This document shows, piece by piece, positions 15,724 to 25,209 of a DNA stretch of 64,000 nt (position 1 is its first letter; each line of letters opens with the position of its first letter). The position numbers and the translations under genes are program-made. Under the pieces are notes generated by a model that was not told where the DNA came from, searched no databases, and saw only the letters and a list, made by a program, of their open reading frames with translations. Source of the DNA: an uncultured Oscillibacter sp. (GTDB lineage: Bacteria > Bacillota > Clostridia > Oscillospirales > Oscillospiraceae); NCBI GenBank assembly GCA_900770295.1, contig CAAGJQ010000153.1, positions 95,540 to 159,539 of the forward strand, written 5' to 3'.

Positions 15724-16434
15724 TCAGCCGCCCAGATAGGCCTTCTTGATGGCGGGGCTTTCCAGCAGCTCGTGGCCGGTGCCGGTGGTGACCACCTTGC
15801 CGGTCTCCAGTACGTAGCCCCGGTCCGCGACGGACAGGGCAGCCTGGGCGTTCTGCTCCACCAGCAGAATGGTAGTGCCGGCCTTGTGGAGGTTCTGGAT
15901 GATCTCGAAGATCTGCTCTACCAGGATGGGGGCCAGGCCCATGGAGGGCTCATCCAGCATCAGCAGCTTGGGGTGGCTCATCAGGGCGCGGCCCATGGCC
16001 AGCATCTGCTGCTCGCCGCCGGACAGAGTGCCGGCCACCTGCTTGAAGCGCTCCTTCAGGCGGGGAAACTGCTGATACACCGCCTCCAGGTCCTTGGCGA
16101 TGTTGGCACTGCCCTGGGTGTAGGCGCCCATCTCCAGATTCTCCTGGACGGTCATCTGGAGGAACACGCGGCGGCCCTCCGGCACCAGCGCTAGGCCCTT
16201 GGAGACGATCTTGTGACAGGGAAACTTGCCCAGATTCTCACCCATGAAGGAGATGGAGCCGGTCTTGCTGTGGAGCAGGCCGGAGATGGTGTTCAGCGTG
16301 GTGGATTTACCGGCGCCGTTGGCGCCGATCAGGGTGACGATCTCCCCCTCGTTGACCTCAAAGGAGACGCCCTTGATGGCATGGATGCTGCCGTAATAGA
16401 CGTTGATGTCCTCTACTTTCAGAATCGGTTCCAT
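15724..16434 (-). CDS. livF: Branched-chain amino-acid ABC transporter ATPase LivF
   Basis: ATP-binding subunit of 236 residues. Walker A is GANGAGKSTT, the signature is LSGGEQQ and Walker B is LLMLDEPSMGL with the catalytic Glu, followed by the switch His region. The MGLAP motif after Walker B and the VYYGSIHAIKG start are typical of LivF rather than LivG. I use ATG 16434, seven bases after AAGGAGG, instead of the GTG at 16440. Last gene of livKHMGF; it overlaps nothing but starts three bases upstream of the livG stop region, so it is translationally coupled. Confidence 0.93.
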   Translation of the reverse strand: MEPILKVEDINVYYGSIHAIKGVSFEVNEGEIVTLIGANGAGKSTTLNTISGLLHSKTGSISFMGENLGKFPCHKIVSKGLALVPEGRRVFLQMTVQENLEMGAYTQGSANIAKDLEAVYQQFPRLKERFKQVAGTLSGGEQQMLAMGRALMSHPKLLMLDEPSMGLAPILVEQIFEIIQNLHKAGTTILLVEQNAQAALSVADRGYVLETGKVVTTGTGHELLESPAIKKAYLGG

Positions 16435-16436
16435 GG

Positions 16437-17270
<834 letters not shown>

Positions 17271-17271
17271 G

Positions 17272-18324
17272 TCAGACGGCCTCCTTTCCGGAACGGTTGC
17301 CGGGTTTGAACCGGCTGAAGAAGGATTTCAGCGTGGGGTTGTTGGTGACCAGCATCACCAGGATCAGCACGATGGCGTACACCAGCATCCGGTAGTCGGA
17401 GAACTGGCGCAGGGCCTCGGGCAGGATGGTCAGAGCGGCGGCGGCGATGATGGAGCCCAGCATGTTGCCCAGGCCGCCCAGTACCACGAACACCAGCACC
17501 AGAATGGAGGTGTTGAAGTCGAACTTGTTGGCCACGATGGTGGAGTAGTTCATGGCGAACAGGGCACCGGCGGCGCCCGCCAGAGCGGCGGAGGTCACGA
17601 AGGCCATCATCTTGTACTTCGTGACGTTGACGCCCACACTCTCGGCGGCGATGCGGTTGTCCCGGATGGCCATGATGGCCCGGCCGGCCCGGCTGTTCAC
17701 CAGATGGAATACCACGATCAGGGTGATCATCACCAGGACGAAGCCCGCGGTAAAGGTGGAGATCTTCTGGATGCCGCCGATGCCCATGGGACCGGCGATG
17801 ATGAGCTTGCCGCCCTCGGCCAGGTTGGTTTTGTCGCTGAGCAGGCTCAGGTGCAGGCCCTTGCTGTCGACACCCACATAGAGGTTGTTGAAAATGCTCT
17901 TGATGATCTCGCCGAAGGCCAGGGTCACAATGGCCAGATAGTCGCCGTTCAGCCGCAGCACGGGGATGCCGATGAGGAAACCGGCCAGGGCGGCAAAGGC
18001 GGCGCCCACAGCCAGGGCGATGGCCATGCGCAGCGGCGCGGCGGGGACGGCGTCCTGCAGGGCAATGGCGGCGGTGACGCCGGTGAAGGCGCCCATGCTC
18101 ATGAAGCCGGCGTGGCCCAGGGACAGCTCACCCAGCACGCCGACGGTCAGGTTCAGGGAGATGGCCATGACGATGTAGGCGCAGATGGGGACCAGCATAC
18201 CTTTTAAAGAGGAGCTGATGGCGCCGGCGCTGCCCAGCACCTGCAAAATGACATACGCCAGGATGACCAGCAGATAGGTCAGGTAATTCCAGCGGGCGGT
18301 CTTGTTGAGTTTCAGAGATTTCAT
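17272..18324 (-). CDS. livM: Branched-chain amino-acid ABC transporter permease LivM
   Basis: Integral membrane permease of 350 residues with about nine or ten helices. The conserved ABC-coupling region lies around RLNGDYLAIVTLAFGE and RDNRIAAESVGVNVTKYK, which is the LivM type. I choose ATG 18324 behind GAGGTGG; the frame is open to a GTG at 18348 that would overlap livH. With LivH it forms the channel for leucine, isoleucine and valine uptake. Confidence 0.93.
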   Translation of the reverse strand: MKSLKLNKTARWNYLTYLLVILAYVILQVLGSAGAISSSLKGMLVPICAYIVMAISLNLTVGVLGELSLGHAGFMSMGAFTGVTAAIALQDAVPAAPLRMAIALAVGAAFAALAGFLIGIPVLRLNGDYLAIVTLAFGEIIKSIFNNLYVGVDSKGLHLSLLSDKTNLAEGGKLIIAGPMGIGGIQKISTFTAGFVLVMITLIVVFHLVNSRAGRAIMAIRDNRIAAESVGVNVTKYKMMAFVTSAALAGAAGALFAMNYSTIVANKFDFNTSILVLVFVVLGGLGNMLGSIIAAAALTILPEALRQFSDYRMLVYAIVLILVMLVTNNPTLKSFFSRFKPGNRSGKEAV

Positions 18325-18334
18325 ATCCGCCACC

Positions 18335-19237
18335 TCACACTTTCTCACGGATCTGCTTGCCCAGCAGACCGGCGGGCTTCACCAGCAGCACGATGATCAG
18401 CACGGCGAACACGACGGCGTCACTGAGCTGCGTGGAGATGTAAGCCTTCGCGAAGATTTCAATGACGCCCAGCAGCAATCCGCCCAGGAAGGCGCCGGGG
18501 ATGGAGCCGATGCCGCCGAACACGGCGGCGGTAAATGCCTTGATGCCGGGCATGGAGCCGGTGGTGGGCACCAGGGTGGGATAGGCGGAGCACAGCAGCA
18601 CACCGGCGATGGCGGCAAGGCCGGAGCCGATGGCGAAGGTCATGGAGATGGTGGCGTCCACATTGATGCCCATGAGCTGGGCGGCGCCCTTGTCTTCGGA
18701 GCAGGCCCGCATGGCCTTGCCCATCTTGGTCTTGCCGGTGAACCAGGTCAGCGCCAGCATGATGACGATGCAGATAATGATAGTGAACAGCGTCACATAG
18801 GAGATCTTCAGCTGGCCGCCGAACAGCTCCACGCCGGTCCTGGCGGTTTCGCCGGAGCCGGAGGTGAAGAAGTTGGGGAACACCTTGGGGTTGGAGGACC
18901 ACAGCAGCAGCGCCGTGTTCTGCAGGAAGTAGCTGACGCCGATGGCGGTGATCAGGACCGCCAGGGAGGGGGCCTGCCGCAGGGGCTTGTAGGCCAGCCG
19001 CTCCACCACCATGCCCAGGACCGTGCAGACGGCCATGGCCAGGATGACGCCCACCAGCGGCGGCAGATTGAAGCGGGAAACGGCATAGAAGCAGATGTAC
19101 GCACCCACCATGATGACGTCGCCATGGGCGAAGTTCAGCATCTTGGCGATGCCGTAGACCATGGTATAGCCCAGGGCGATGATGGCGTAAATGCTGCCCA
19201 GACTGATCCCGCTGATCAGGAAGTTCAGAAAGGTCAT
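18335..19237 (-). CDS. livH: Branched-chain amino-acid ABC transporter permease LivH
   Basis: Permease of 300 residues with about eight helices. SGISLGSIYAIIALGYTMVY and MLNFAHGDVIMVGAY at the start and RACSEDKGAAQLMGIN in the coupling loop are the LivH hallmarks. The start at ATG 19237 follows AGAGGTG; the open frame upstream is antisense-like noise across the livK-livH gap. It follows livK after a 181-base gap that holds two strong hairpins. Confidence 0.93.
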   Translation of the reverse strand: MTFLNFLISGISLGSIYAIIALGYTMVYGIAKMLNFAHGDVIMVGAYICFYAVSRFNLPPLVGVILAMAVCTVLGMVVERLAYKPLRQAPSLAVLITAIGVSYFLQNTALLLWSSNPKVFPNFFTSGSGETARTGVELFGGQLKISYVTLFTIIICIVIMLALTWFTGKTKMGKAMRACSEDKGAAQLMGINVDATISMTFAIGSGLAAIAGVLLCSAYPTLVPTTGSMPGIKAFTAAVFGGIGSIPGAFLGGLLLGVIEIFAKAYISTQLSDAVVFAVLIIVLLVKPAGLLGKQIREKV

Positions 19238-19284
19238 AAGACAACACCTCTTTCTATCTGTCAAAGGTTTCAGGGTTACGCTCC

Positions 19285-19383
19285 AGTGCGTATCTGAAAA
19301 ATACCGGACACCGGTGCTTTTCAGATACGCGCTGTATGACCGGAACGGGCCGGAGAGACTGCCCGGGCGGACAGCCTCTCCGG
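19285..19383 (-). other. Two mRNA hairpins between livK and livH
   Basis: Stem 1: GCGTATCTGAAAA (19288-19300) pairs with TTTTCAGATACGC (19318-19330), extended by CAG/CTG, with an inner ACCGG/CCGGT. Stem 2: CCGGAGAG-CTG (19350-19361) pairs with CAG-CTCTCCGG (19372-19383). Such hairpins after a binding-protein gene usually protect its message and lower read-through to the permease genes. Confidence 0.6.
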
Positions 19384-19418
19384 CTCCATTGCCGGGAAGG
19401 GAGGGTAATAGAACTGAA

Positions 19419-20618
19419 TTAGTCCAGGCCGACGTAGGCGCCGTTCTCAATGACCATGCCCTTGGGGCTCTTGGAAACGGCACCGGAGGCGTCCCAGGTC
19501 ATGCCGTCGCCGGTCAGGCCGTCGAAGGTCATGGAGGTGAACTGCTCGATCATAGCGGCGCACAGGTCCTCGGCGGACATGTCGGCGGTGGCGCCGGCGT
19601 TTTCCAGAGCCTGCTTGTAGGCGTAGACGCAGTCATAGGCGTCGGCGGCGAACTGGTTGGGGATCTCGCCGAACTGCTCCTGATACTTCTTGACGAAGTT
19701 CTGGGTGCGCTCATCGGTGGAGTCGGCGTTGAAGGGAGTCAGCAGCATGACGCCCTCGGCCAGAGAGGTGTCAAAGCCCTCCATGGTCAGGATGCCGTCC
19801 ATGCCGTCCACGCCGAACCAGGTGGGAGCGTAGCCCATGGCCTTGGCCTGGGACAGGATCAGGGAAGCGGGCTGATAGTACATGGGCAGGAACACCAGGT
19901 CAGCGCTGTTGCTCTGGGCATCGGACAGCTGGACGGAGAAGTCGGTGTCGTTGCCGTCGGCAAAGGTGGTGTCGGAGACGATCTCCAGGCCCAGCTCGCC
20001 AGCCTTCTCGGTGAAGGTGTCGTGGATGCCCTTGGAGTACACGTCGTCGTTCTTCCAGATGATGGCGACCTTGGTTGCCAGACCCTTGTCAGCGATGTAC
20101 TGGGCGGAAGCGGAGCCCTGGTTGGGGTCCATGAAGCACATCTGGAACATGTTGTCCTTGCCCTCGGTGACGGCGGTGGCGGAGGCGGAGGGAGTCAGGG
20201 CGAAGATGCGGTCGGCGTAGGTTTCGGCAGAAGTGGCCTCGCAGGGCTTGGAGGTGACGGAGCCCAGGGAGATCTGCATGCCCCAGTCCTTCAGCGCGTT
20301 GTAGGCGTTGACGGCCTTCTCGGCGTCGTGCTGGTCGTCCTCGTACTTCAGCTCGAACTGGATGGCGCCGCCCTCGGCGTTGATCTCGTCAACGGCGATC
20401 TGGGCACCGTTCTTGGCCGCGTTGCCGTAGATGGCGGCGCCGCCGGTCAGGGGGCCGGTGCCGCCCAGCTTGAAGGCGGCGCCGGAGGGAGCGGCGGTCT
20501 CCTCGGAGGAGCTGCCCGTGCTTTCGGCGGGGGTTTCTTCGGTTTTGCTGCCGCCGCAGGCAGCCAGGCTGAGGACCATGACCATGGCCATCATGAGACA
20601 CATAAACTTCTTTTTCAT
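19419..20618 (-). CDS. livK: Branched-chain amino-acid binding lipoprotein LivK
   Basis: Periplasmic-binding-protein homologue of 399 residues anchored as a lipoprotein: signal with lipobox LSLAAC (Cys21), then a Ser/Thr/Glu-rich tether (to about 48), then the two-lobe Leu/Ile/Val-binding fold with KLGGTGPLTGGAAIYG near the ligand pocket. It captures branched-chain amino acids or related ligands outside the cell and passes them to LivHM. AAGGAG precedes the ATG. Its position as first gene, before the hairpins at 19285-19383, fits the need for excess binding protein. A TATAAT at about 20644-20649 may be its promoter but lacks a good -35. Confidence 0.93.
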   Translation of the reverse strand: MKKKFMCLMMAMVMVLSLAACGGSKTEETPAESTGSSSEETAAPSGAAFKLGGTGPLTGGAAIYGNAAKNGAQIAVDEINAEGGAIQFELKYEDDQHDAEKAVNAYNALKDWGMQISLGSVTSKPCEATSAETYADRIFALTPSASATAVTEGKDNMFQMCFMDPNQGSASAQYIADKGLATKVAIIWKNDDVYSKGIHDTFTEKAGELGLEIVSDTTFADGNDTDFSVQLSDAQSNSADLVFLPMYYQPASLILSQAKAMGYAPTWFGVDGMDGILTMEGFDTSLAEGVMLLTPFNADSTDERTQNFVKKYQEQFGEIPNQFAADAYDCVYAYKQALENAGATADMSAEDLCAAMIEQFTSMTFDGLTGDGMTWDASGAVSKSPKGMVIENGAYVGLD

Positions 20619-20654
20619 CGTGAGTTCTCCTTTTGCAAATTGAAATAATTATAC

Positions 20655-20688
20655 AAAAAAGCGGCCCCGCCAAAGAGCGGAGCCGCTT
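20655..20688 (-). terminator. Terminator of the 97-residue gene, just upstream of livK
   Basis: Stem AAGCGGCTCCGC / GCGGGGCCGCTT on the minus strand with one mismatch and loop TCTTTG, followed by six T. It ends the upstream small gene or acts as an attenuator for livK if there is read-through. Confidence 0.8.
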
Positions 20689-20703
20689 CACTGTATCACA
20701 CAG

Positions 20704-20997
20704 TTACACGCGCCTTTGCGTCTTTGGCAATTTCGTACCTTCGCATACCAGCAGGACTACCAACAGAACCAGTACGGCCAGCAGGACGGACAGGGAAATG
20801 CGCAGGAAAGCAGCCGCGATCAGGCAGCAAATCAGGCAAATAATAATGGACGCCATGAAAATGGCGTCCAGAATGAAAGTGATCATATTGGCGGCAGAGG
20901 ACATGGCAGACGTATGCGCGCAGGAACCGGCAGCGGCTGCGCAGGCAGACGCATCATGATCCATCATGAAATTGTTGTTCATATACATGCGGGTCAT
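20704..20997 (-). CDS. Small two-span membrane protein (97 aa), unknown function
   Basis: Protein of 97 residues with a soluble Met/Asn/Ala/Cys-rich start (MTRMYMNNNFMMDHDASAC) and two hydrophobic stretches (about residues 38-65 and 68-88; the first has ICLICCLIAAAF) and a short basic tail. AAAGGAG precedes the ATG at 20997; a near-perfect promoter with an A/T-rich upstream zone drives it; a terminator follows. It therefore looks strongly expressed. I do not recognise the family. The Cys-rich character could suit metal or redox sensing, but that is not shown. The rightward frame over the same bases is Gln/Asn-rich low-complexity antisense. Confidence 0.7.
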   Translation of the reverse strand: MTRMYMNNNFMMDHDASACAAAAGSCAHTSAMSSAANMITFILDAIFMASIIICLICCLIAAAFLRISLSVLLAVLVLLVVLLVCEGTKLPKTQRRV

Positions 20998-21045
20998 GAC
21001 ATCCAGCTCCTTTCCAAACCATGTGTGCCGTGTGAAATTGTTTCC

Positions 21046-21074
21046 ATTCTAACGGCTCAAAAGCGGATTGTCAA
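21046..21074 (-). promoter_or_regulatory. Strong promoter of the 97-residue gene, with UP-like A/T tract
   Basis: On the minus strand TTGACA (21069-21074), 17 bases, TAGAAT (21046-21051). About 110 very A/T-rich bases (21080-21190) lie directly upstream, like an UP element. This and the next promoter are all I see in the 20998-21332 gap. Confidence 0.8.
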
Positions 21075-21273
21075 CTACCCAAAAAACGGCAAAATATATA
21101 AATTAACGCCAAATAAATTTAAAAAAATATACTAAATATACAAAAATACGAATTTTTCTGGAAAAACAGACATTTTTTTCTGAAAGACGCTGTATGGAAA
21201 AAACAGAAGATGACACGCAGTAGAAAGAGCGGCGCGGCCGCTAAAATAGTTGCCTGTATGCAACGAATTTCCA

Positions 21274-21301
21274 TTGACTTGCGGCGGCAATCTGCTATCC
21301 T
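21274..21301 (+). promoter_or_regulatory. Promoter of the second ABC exporter pair
   Basis: TTGACT (21274-21279), 16 bases, TATCCT (21296-21301). An inverted repeat GTTGC-N6-GCAAC (21249-21264) lies just upstream and may bind a regulator. Confidence 0.5.
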
Positions 21302-21332
21302 TAATATATAGCTGTAAACGTTTGAGCGGGGG

Positions 21333-23048
21333 ATGGATATGAGAACTGTTATGGGATACCTGCGTCCCTATGCGCGCCGGGTGGCCTGTGGAGTGACCAT
21401 CAAGTTCACGGCGGCAATCCTGGAATTGATCCTGCCGCTGCTGCTGGCCCATGTCATCGATGTCTGCGTCCCGGCGGAGGACATGCGGGCCATCTGGCGG
21501 TGCGGAGGCCTCATGGCCGTGCTGGCTTTTTCGGCCGCTTTCTGCAATATCACCGCCAACCGGATGGCCGCGTGGGTCTCCATGGAGATGACCCGGGAAC
21601 TGCGGAACGACCTGTACCGGCGGGCAGAGCAGCTCTCCTGCGCCCAGATGGACCGGTTTTCCGTGTCCTCTCTGGTGTCCCGTCTGACCAATGATACCTA
21701 TAACGTCCACCAGATGTTCGACAAGGTCCAGCGGGGCGGCATCCGGGCGCCCATGCTGGTGCTGGGCGGACTGGTCCTGACCTTTTTCCAGGAGCCGGCG
21801 CTGGCGCTGGTCCAGCTGGCGGCCTGCACCCTGACGTTTTTCACGATCTGGTTCGTGACCCGCCGGGGCATCCCCCACTACACGGCGGCCCAGACAGCGG
21901 TGGACACGGTGGTCCGCATCATCCGGGAGAACGCCTCCGGCGTCCGTGTCATCAAGGCGCTGGCCTGCCAGAAGCAGGAGCGGGACCGGTTTGAGACCGC
22001 CAACGAGACCGCCCGGCGGACCGAAGAGCACGCCGGCTGCGTCATGGCCGCCGCCAACCCCGCCACGGGCTTCTTCCTGAACATGGGATTGGTGATGGTG
22101 ATGGTGGTGGGCGCGGTCCGGGTCCAGGAGGGCCGGATGGCCGCCGGACAGATCGTGGCGTTCCTGTCCTATTTCACCCTGATCCAGAATGCCACATTGG
22201 GCATGGCGAAGATCTTTGTCAAGATCAGCAAGGGCGCCGCCTCCGCCCGGCGGATCGAGGAGATCCTGCTGGCGCCGGCGGATCAGGAGGTCCGCTCGTC
22301 TGAGGCGTCCTCGGAGACGGAGCTGGGCATGGACCATGTGACCTTCTCCTATCTGGGGGTGGAAAAAGACCTGGATGATGCCACCTTCACTCTGCGGAAA
22401 GGCGAGATGCTGGGCATCCTGGGTCCCATCGGCAGCGGCAAGACCACGCTGGTCTCCCTGCTGCTGCGCCTGTACGATGCCGGCAGCGGCGTGGTCTGGG
22501 TCAGCGGCCGGGATGTGGCCTCCCGGAGCCGGAAGGACCTCCAGGGACGGTTCGGCGTGGTGTTCCAGAACGGCGACCTGCTGAGTGACAGCGTTTACGA
22601 AAACATCTCCTTCCTCCGGGACCTGCCCAGGGAGGATGTGATCGCGGCGGCCAGGACTGCCCAGGCCTGGGAGTTCATCGAACAGCTGCCCCAGGGGCTG
22701 GATACCCATATAGATATCCGGGGGGCCAACCTCTCCGGAGGCCAGCGGCAGCGGCTGCTGATCGCCCGGGCCCTGGCGGCAAGGCCCGACATTCTGGTGC
22801 TGGACAGCGCCGACAGCGCGTTGGACTACCGGACCGCAGCGGCGCTCCACGAGGCCATCCGCCGGGACTGCCCGGAGGTGACCCTTGTGGTGATCTCGGA
22901 GCGCATCGCCTCTCTGCGGGAGGCGGACCGGATCCTGGTTCTGGAGGACGGCGTCATCACCCACCAGGGGAGCCACGCCCAGCTGCTGGGCAGCTGTGAC
23001 CGCTACCGCCGGATGGCAGAGCTGCAGATGGGAGGCACCGGGGAATGA
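21333..23048 (+). CDS. Heterodimeric ABC exporter 2, degenerate-site subunit
   Basis: Half-exporter of 571 residues: six helices, then an ATPase domain with Walker A GPIGSGKTTL and canonical LSGGQRQRL. The Walker B region reads ILVLDSADSALD, so Ser replaces the catalytic Glu, and the switch His is Glu in VVISERIAS. Both defects mark the non-hydrolysing member of a heterodimer. ATG 21333 (or 21339) follows a G-rich weak ribosome site. The stop overlaps the next start as ATGA, so the two subunits are translated together. Confidence 0.9.
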   Translation: MDMRTVMGYLRPYARRVACGVTIKFTAAILELILPLLLAHVIDVCVPAEDMRAIWRCGGLMAVLAFSAAFCNITANRMAAWVSMEMTRELRNDLYRRAEQLSCAQMDRFSVSSLVSRLTNDTYNVHQMFDKVQRGGIRAPMLVLGGLVLTFFQEPALALVQLAACTLTFFTIWFVTRRGIPHYTAAQTAVDTVVRIIRENASGVRVIKALACQKQERDRFETANETARRTEEHAGCVMAAANPATGFFLNMGLVMVMVVGAVRVQEGRMAAGQIVAFLSYFTLIQNATLGMAKIFVKISKGAASARRIEEILLAPADQEVRSSEASSETELGMDHVTFSYLGVEKDLDDATFTLRKGEMLGILGPIGSGKTTLVSLLLRLYDAGSGVVWVSGRDVASRSRKDLQGRFGVVFQNGDLLSDSVYENISFLRDLPREDVIAAARTAQAWEFIEQLPQGLDTHIDIRGANLSGGQRQRLLIARALAARPDILVLDSADSALDYRTAAALHEAIRRDCPEVTLVVISERIASLREADRILVLEDGVITHQGSHAQLLGSCDRYRRMAELQMGGTGE

Positions 23049-24787
23049 AAAGACATGTTTTGCGGCGGCTGGCCCGGTTCCTGCGGCCCTATGGCCTCCG
23101 GATATTGGTCGTTCTGACCGTTATGCTGGCGGCCAATCTGCTGGCGCTGGCGGCGCCGCTGCTGTCCGGCTGGGCCATGGACGCCATCGGCACCGAGGCC
23201 GGCGGCGTGGATTTTGAAGGGGTGTTCCGCAACTGTGCCGGCATGGTCCTCTGCTATGCGCTGTCGGCGCTGCTGAATTACGTCATCGCCGCCCAGCTGA
23301 TCAAAGTGGGGCAGTCCGTCTCCCATGACCTGCGGAAGGCGGCCTTTGACCGCATGAGTGAGTTGCCGGTGGGGTATTTTGACACCCATCCGGCGGGGGA
23401 TCTGATCAGCCGCATCTGCTATGATGTGGACACGGTGAACGCCACCATCTCCACAGATATGCTTCAGCTGTGCACCAGCGCCCTGACGGTGGTGGGTTCT
23501 TTCGTTATGCTGCTGATCATCTCTCCCCGGCTGACGTGCGTATTTTTCGTAACGGTGCCGCTGTCCGCGGTACTGACCCGGTTCCAGATGAAGCGGATCC
23601 ACCCCCTGTTCCGCCTGCGCTCCAAAGAGCTGGGAAAGCTGAACGGATTCGCGGAGGAGCGCATGGGACAGCAGCAGGCCATTCGGACCTACGGCGTGGA
23701 GGCGGAGGATCAGAGACAGTTTGAGACATACAACAAAAAGGCGTCCAGCGCCTACTACGAGGCGGACCGGGCCAGCGCGGCCCTGGGACCGTCGGTGAAC
23801 TTCATCAACAACGTCTCCCTGGCGGCCATCAGTGTGTTCGGAGCACTGCTCTATCTGGGCGGCAGTCTGACACTGGGAAGCCTGTCCTCCTTCGTGCTCT
23901 ATTCCCGGAAGTTCTCCGGCCCCATCCGGGAGGCGGCCAACCTCCTGAGCGAGCTCCAGGCCAGCGCGGCTGCGGCGGAGCGGGTGCTGGACCTGCTGGA
24001 CGAGCGGCCGGAGGCGGGAGACCCGGCGGACGCGCTACCGGCGGAGGGACTGCGGGGCGAGATCGCCTTTGACCATGTGGATTTCGGCTACGATCCCAAG
24101 CGGCCTGTCCTGATGGACTTCACGGCCCATGTGCCGGCGGGCTGTCTCGCGGCTGTGGTGGGCCCTACCGGCGCCGGTAAGACCACGCTGGTCTCCCTGC
24201 TGCTGCGGTTTTACGAGCCCCAGAAGGGGAGCATCACCGTCGACGGCGTCCCTGTGAGCCTGTACAGCCGGGACGGCCTGCGCCGGCGGCTGGCCATGGT
24301 CCTGCAGGACACCTGGCTGTTTAGCGGGACCATCGCGGAGAATATCGCTTACGGCACACCGAGAGCCACCCGGGAGCAGATCGTGGAGGCGGCCAAAGCC
24401 GCCCGCATCCACCGCTTCATCACCTCTTTGCCCAACGGCTATGACACGGTCCTGACCGACGGAGGCACCGGGATCTCCAAAGGCCAGCGGCAGCTGCTTG
24501 CCATCGCCCGGTGTCTGCTGGCAGATGCGGATATCGTGATTCTGGATGAAGCCACCAGTAATGTGGACACGGAGACGGAGGGAGAGATCGGCCTTGCCAT
24601 GGAACACCTGAGGCAGGGGAGGACCTGCTTTGTCATCGCCCACCGGCTGGCCACCATCCGCAACGCGGACTGTATTCTGGTACTGGATCAGGGCGGTGTG
24701 GCCGAGCAGGGCACGCACGAGGAGCTGCTGGCCGCAGGAGGCATCTACGCGGAACTTTATCAGGCCCAATGGGCGGATTTTGCATAG
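23045..24787 (+). CDS. Heterodimeric ABC exporter 2, catalytic-site subunit
   Basis: Half-exporter of 580 residues, six helices then ATPase. Walker A GPTGAGKTTL, Walker B IVILDEATSNVD with catalytic Glu and VIAHRLAT with the switch His are intact; the signature is ISKGQ. Together with the upstream partner one competent ATP site results. The pair resembles the 9.9-13.5 kb exporter in layout but the order is reversed in strand and the leaders differ. Substrate unknown; drug or peptide export is likely. No terminator with a T tract follows at once. Confidence 0.9.
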   Translation: MKRHVLRRLARFLRPYGLRILVVLTVMLAANLLALAAPLLSGWAMDAIGTEAGGVDFEGVFRNCAGMVLCYALSALLNYVIAAQLIKVGQSVSHDLRKAAFDRMSELPVGYFDTHPAGDLISRICYDVDTVNATISTDMLQLCTSALTVVGSFVMLLIISPRLTCVFFVTVPLSAVLTRFQMKRIHPLFRLRSKELGKLNGFAEERMGQQQAIRTYGVEAEDQRQFETYNKKASSAYYEADRASAALGPSVNFINNVSLAAISVFGALLYLGGSLTLGSLSSFVLYSRKFSGPIREAANLLSELQASAAAAERVLDLLDERPEAGDPADALPAEGLRGEIAFDHVDFGYDPKRPVLMDFTAHVPAGCLAAVVGPTGAGKTTLVSLLLRFYEPQKGSITVDGVPVSLYSRDGLRRRLAMVLQDTWLFSGTIAENIAYGTPRATREQIVEAAKAARIHRFITSLPNGYDTVLTDGGTGISKGQRQLLAIARCLLADADIVILDEATSNVDTETEGEIGLAMEHLRQGRTCFVIAHRLATIRNADCILVLDQGGVAEQGTHEELLAAGGIYAELYQAQWADFA

Positions 24788-25026
24788 ATTTCACAAAAAT
24801 CTGGTGGCGGCTTTGCGAAATGACAGCTTAAAATAAGCGCGCCTCGACATGAATACGGCCAAAATCCAGGGGAGAAGGGACCTTGAAAAAGGTGTTCCGG
24901 AGAGTTTAGCGGAATCAGAACAACAATTGGCGAAATGACGGAAAGCGATTGCGTAGCTTCTGGCGTATATCGATCCAGATTGTGAAAATTCATAAAAAAA
25001 CACGCTGGAAATGGGGAACATATCAA
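24788..25026. other. Gap without a recognisable gene
   Basis: About 240 bases between the exporter and the next promoter. I see only two copies of GCGAAATGAC (about 24816 and 24929) and no convincing gene; the leftward frames lack a ribosome site. Confidence 0.5.
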
Positions 25027-25082
25027 TTGACAAACCCTCCAAAAAAGCATTATAATTGGGACAGCAAAACGCAAACGTTTGC
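25027..25082 (+). promoter_or_regulatory. Promoter and LacI-type operator of the AfuABC-like operon
   Basis: TTGACA (25027-25032), 18 bases, TATAAT (25051-25056). The perfect 12-base palindrome GCAAACGTTTGC (25071-25082) lies just past the expected start of transcription. A central CG with A/T-rich flanks is the classic LacI/GalR-family operator form. The leader to the first start is about 145 bases. Confidence 0.8.
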
Positions 25083-25209
25083 ACAAAGACAGAATCACTG
25101 ATCACGGTTCTGCCTGTGCGGATTCGAAGCGAGAAACGGATGTGAGGGAAGGAAGAGCTAAAACCTATCCAGGCAAGATTCCCGGCAGTATTGAGAAAGA
25201 GGTGTTACC

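Noticed and set aside
20716..21135. Plus-strand Gln/Asn-rich frame of 139 codons
   Set aside because: No ribosome site; the minus strand has a promoter, ribosome site, membrane protein and terminator.
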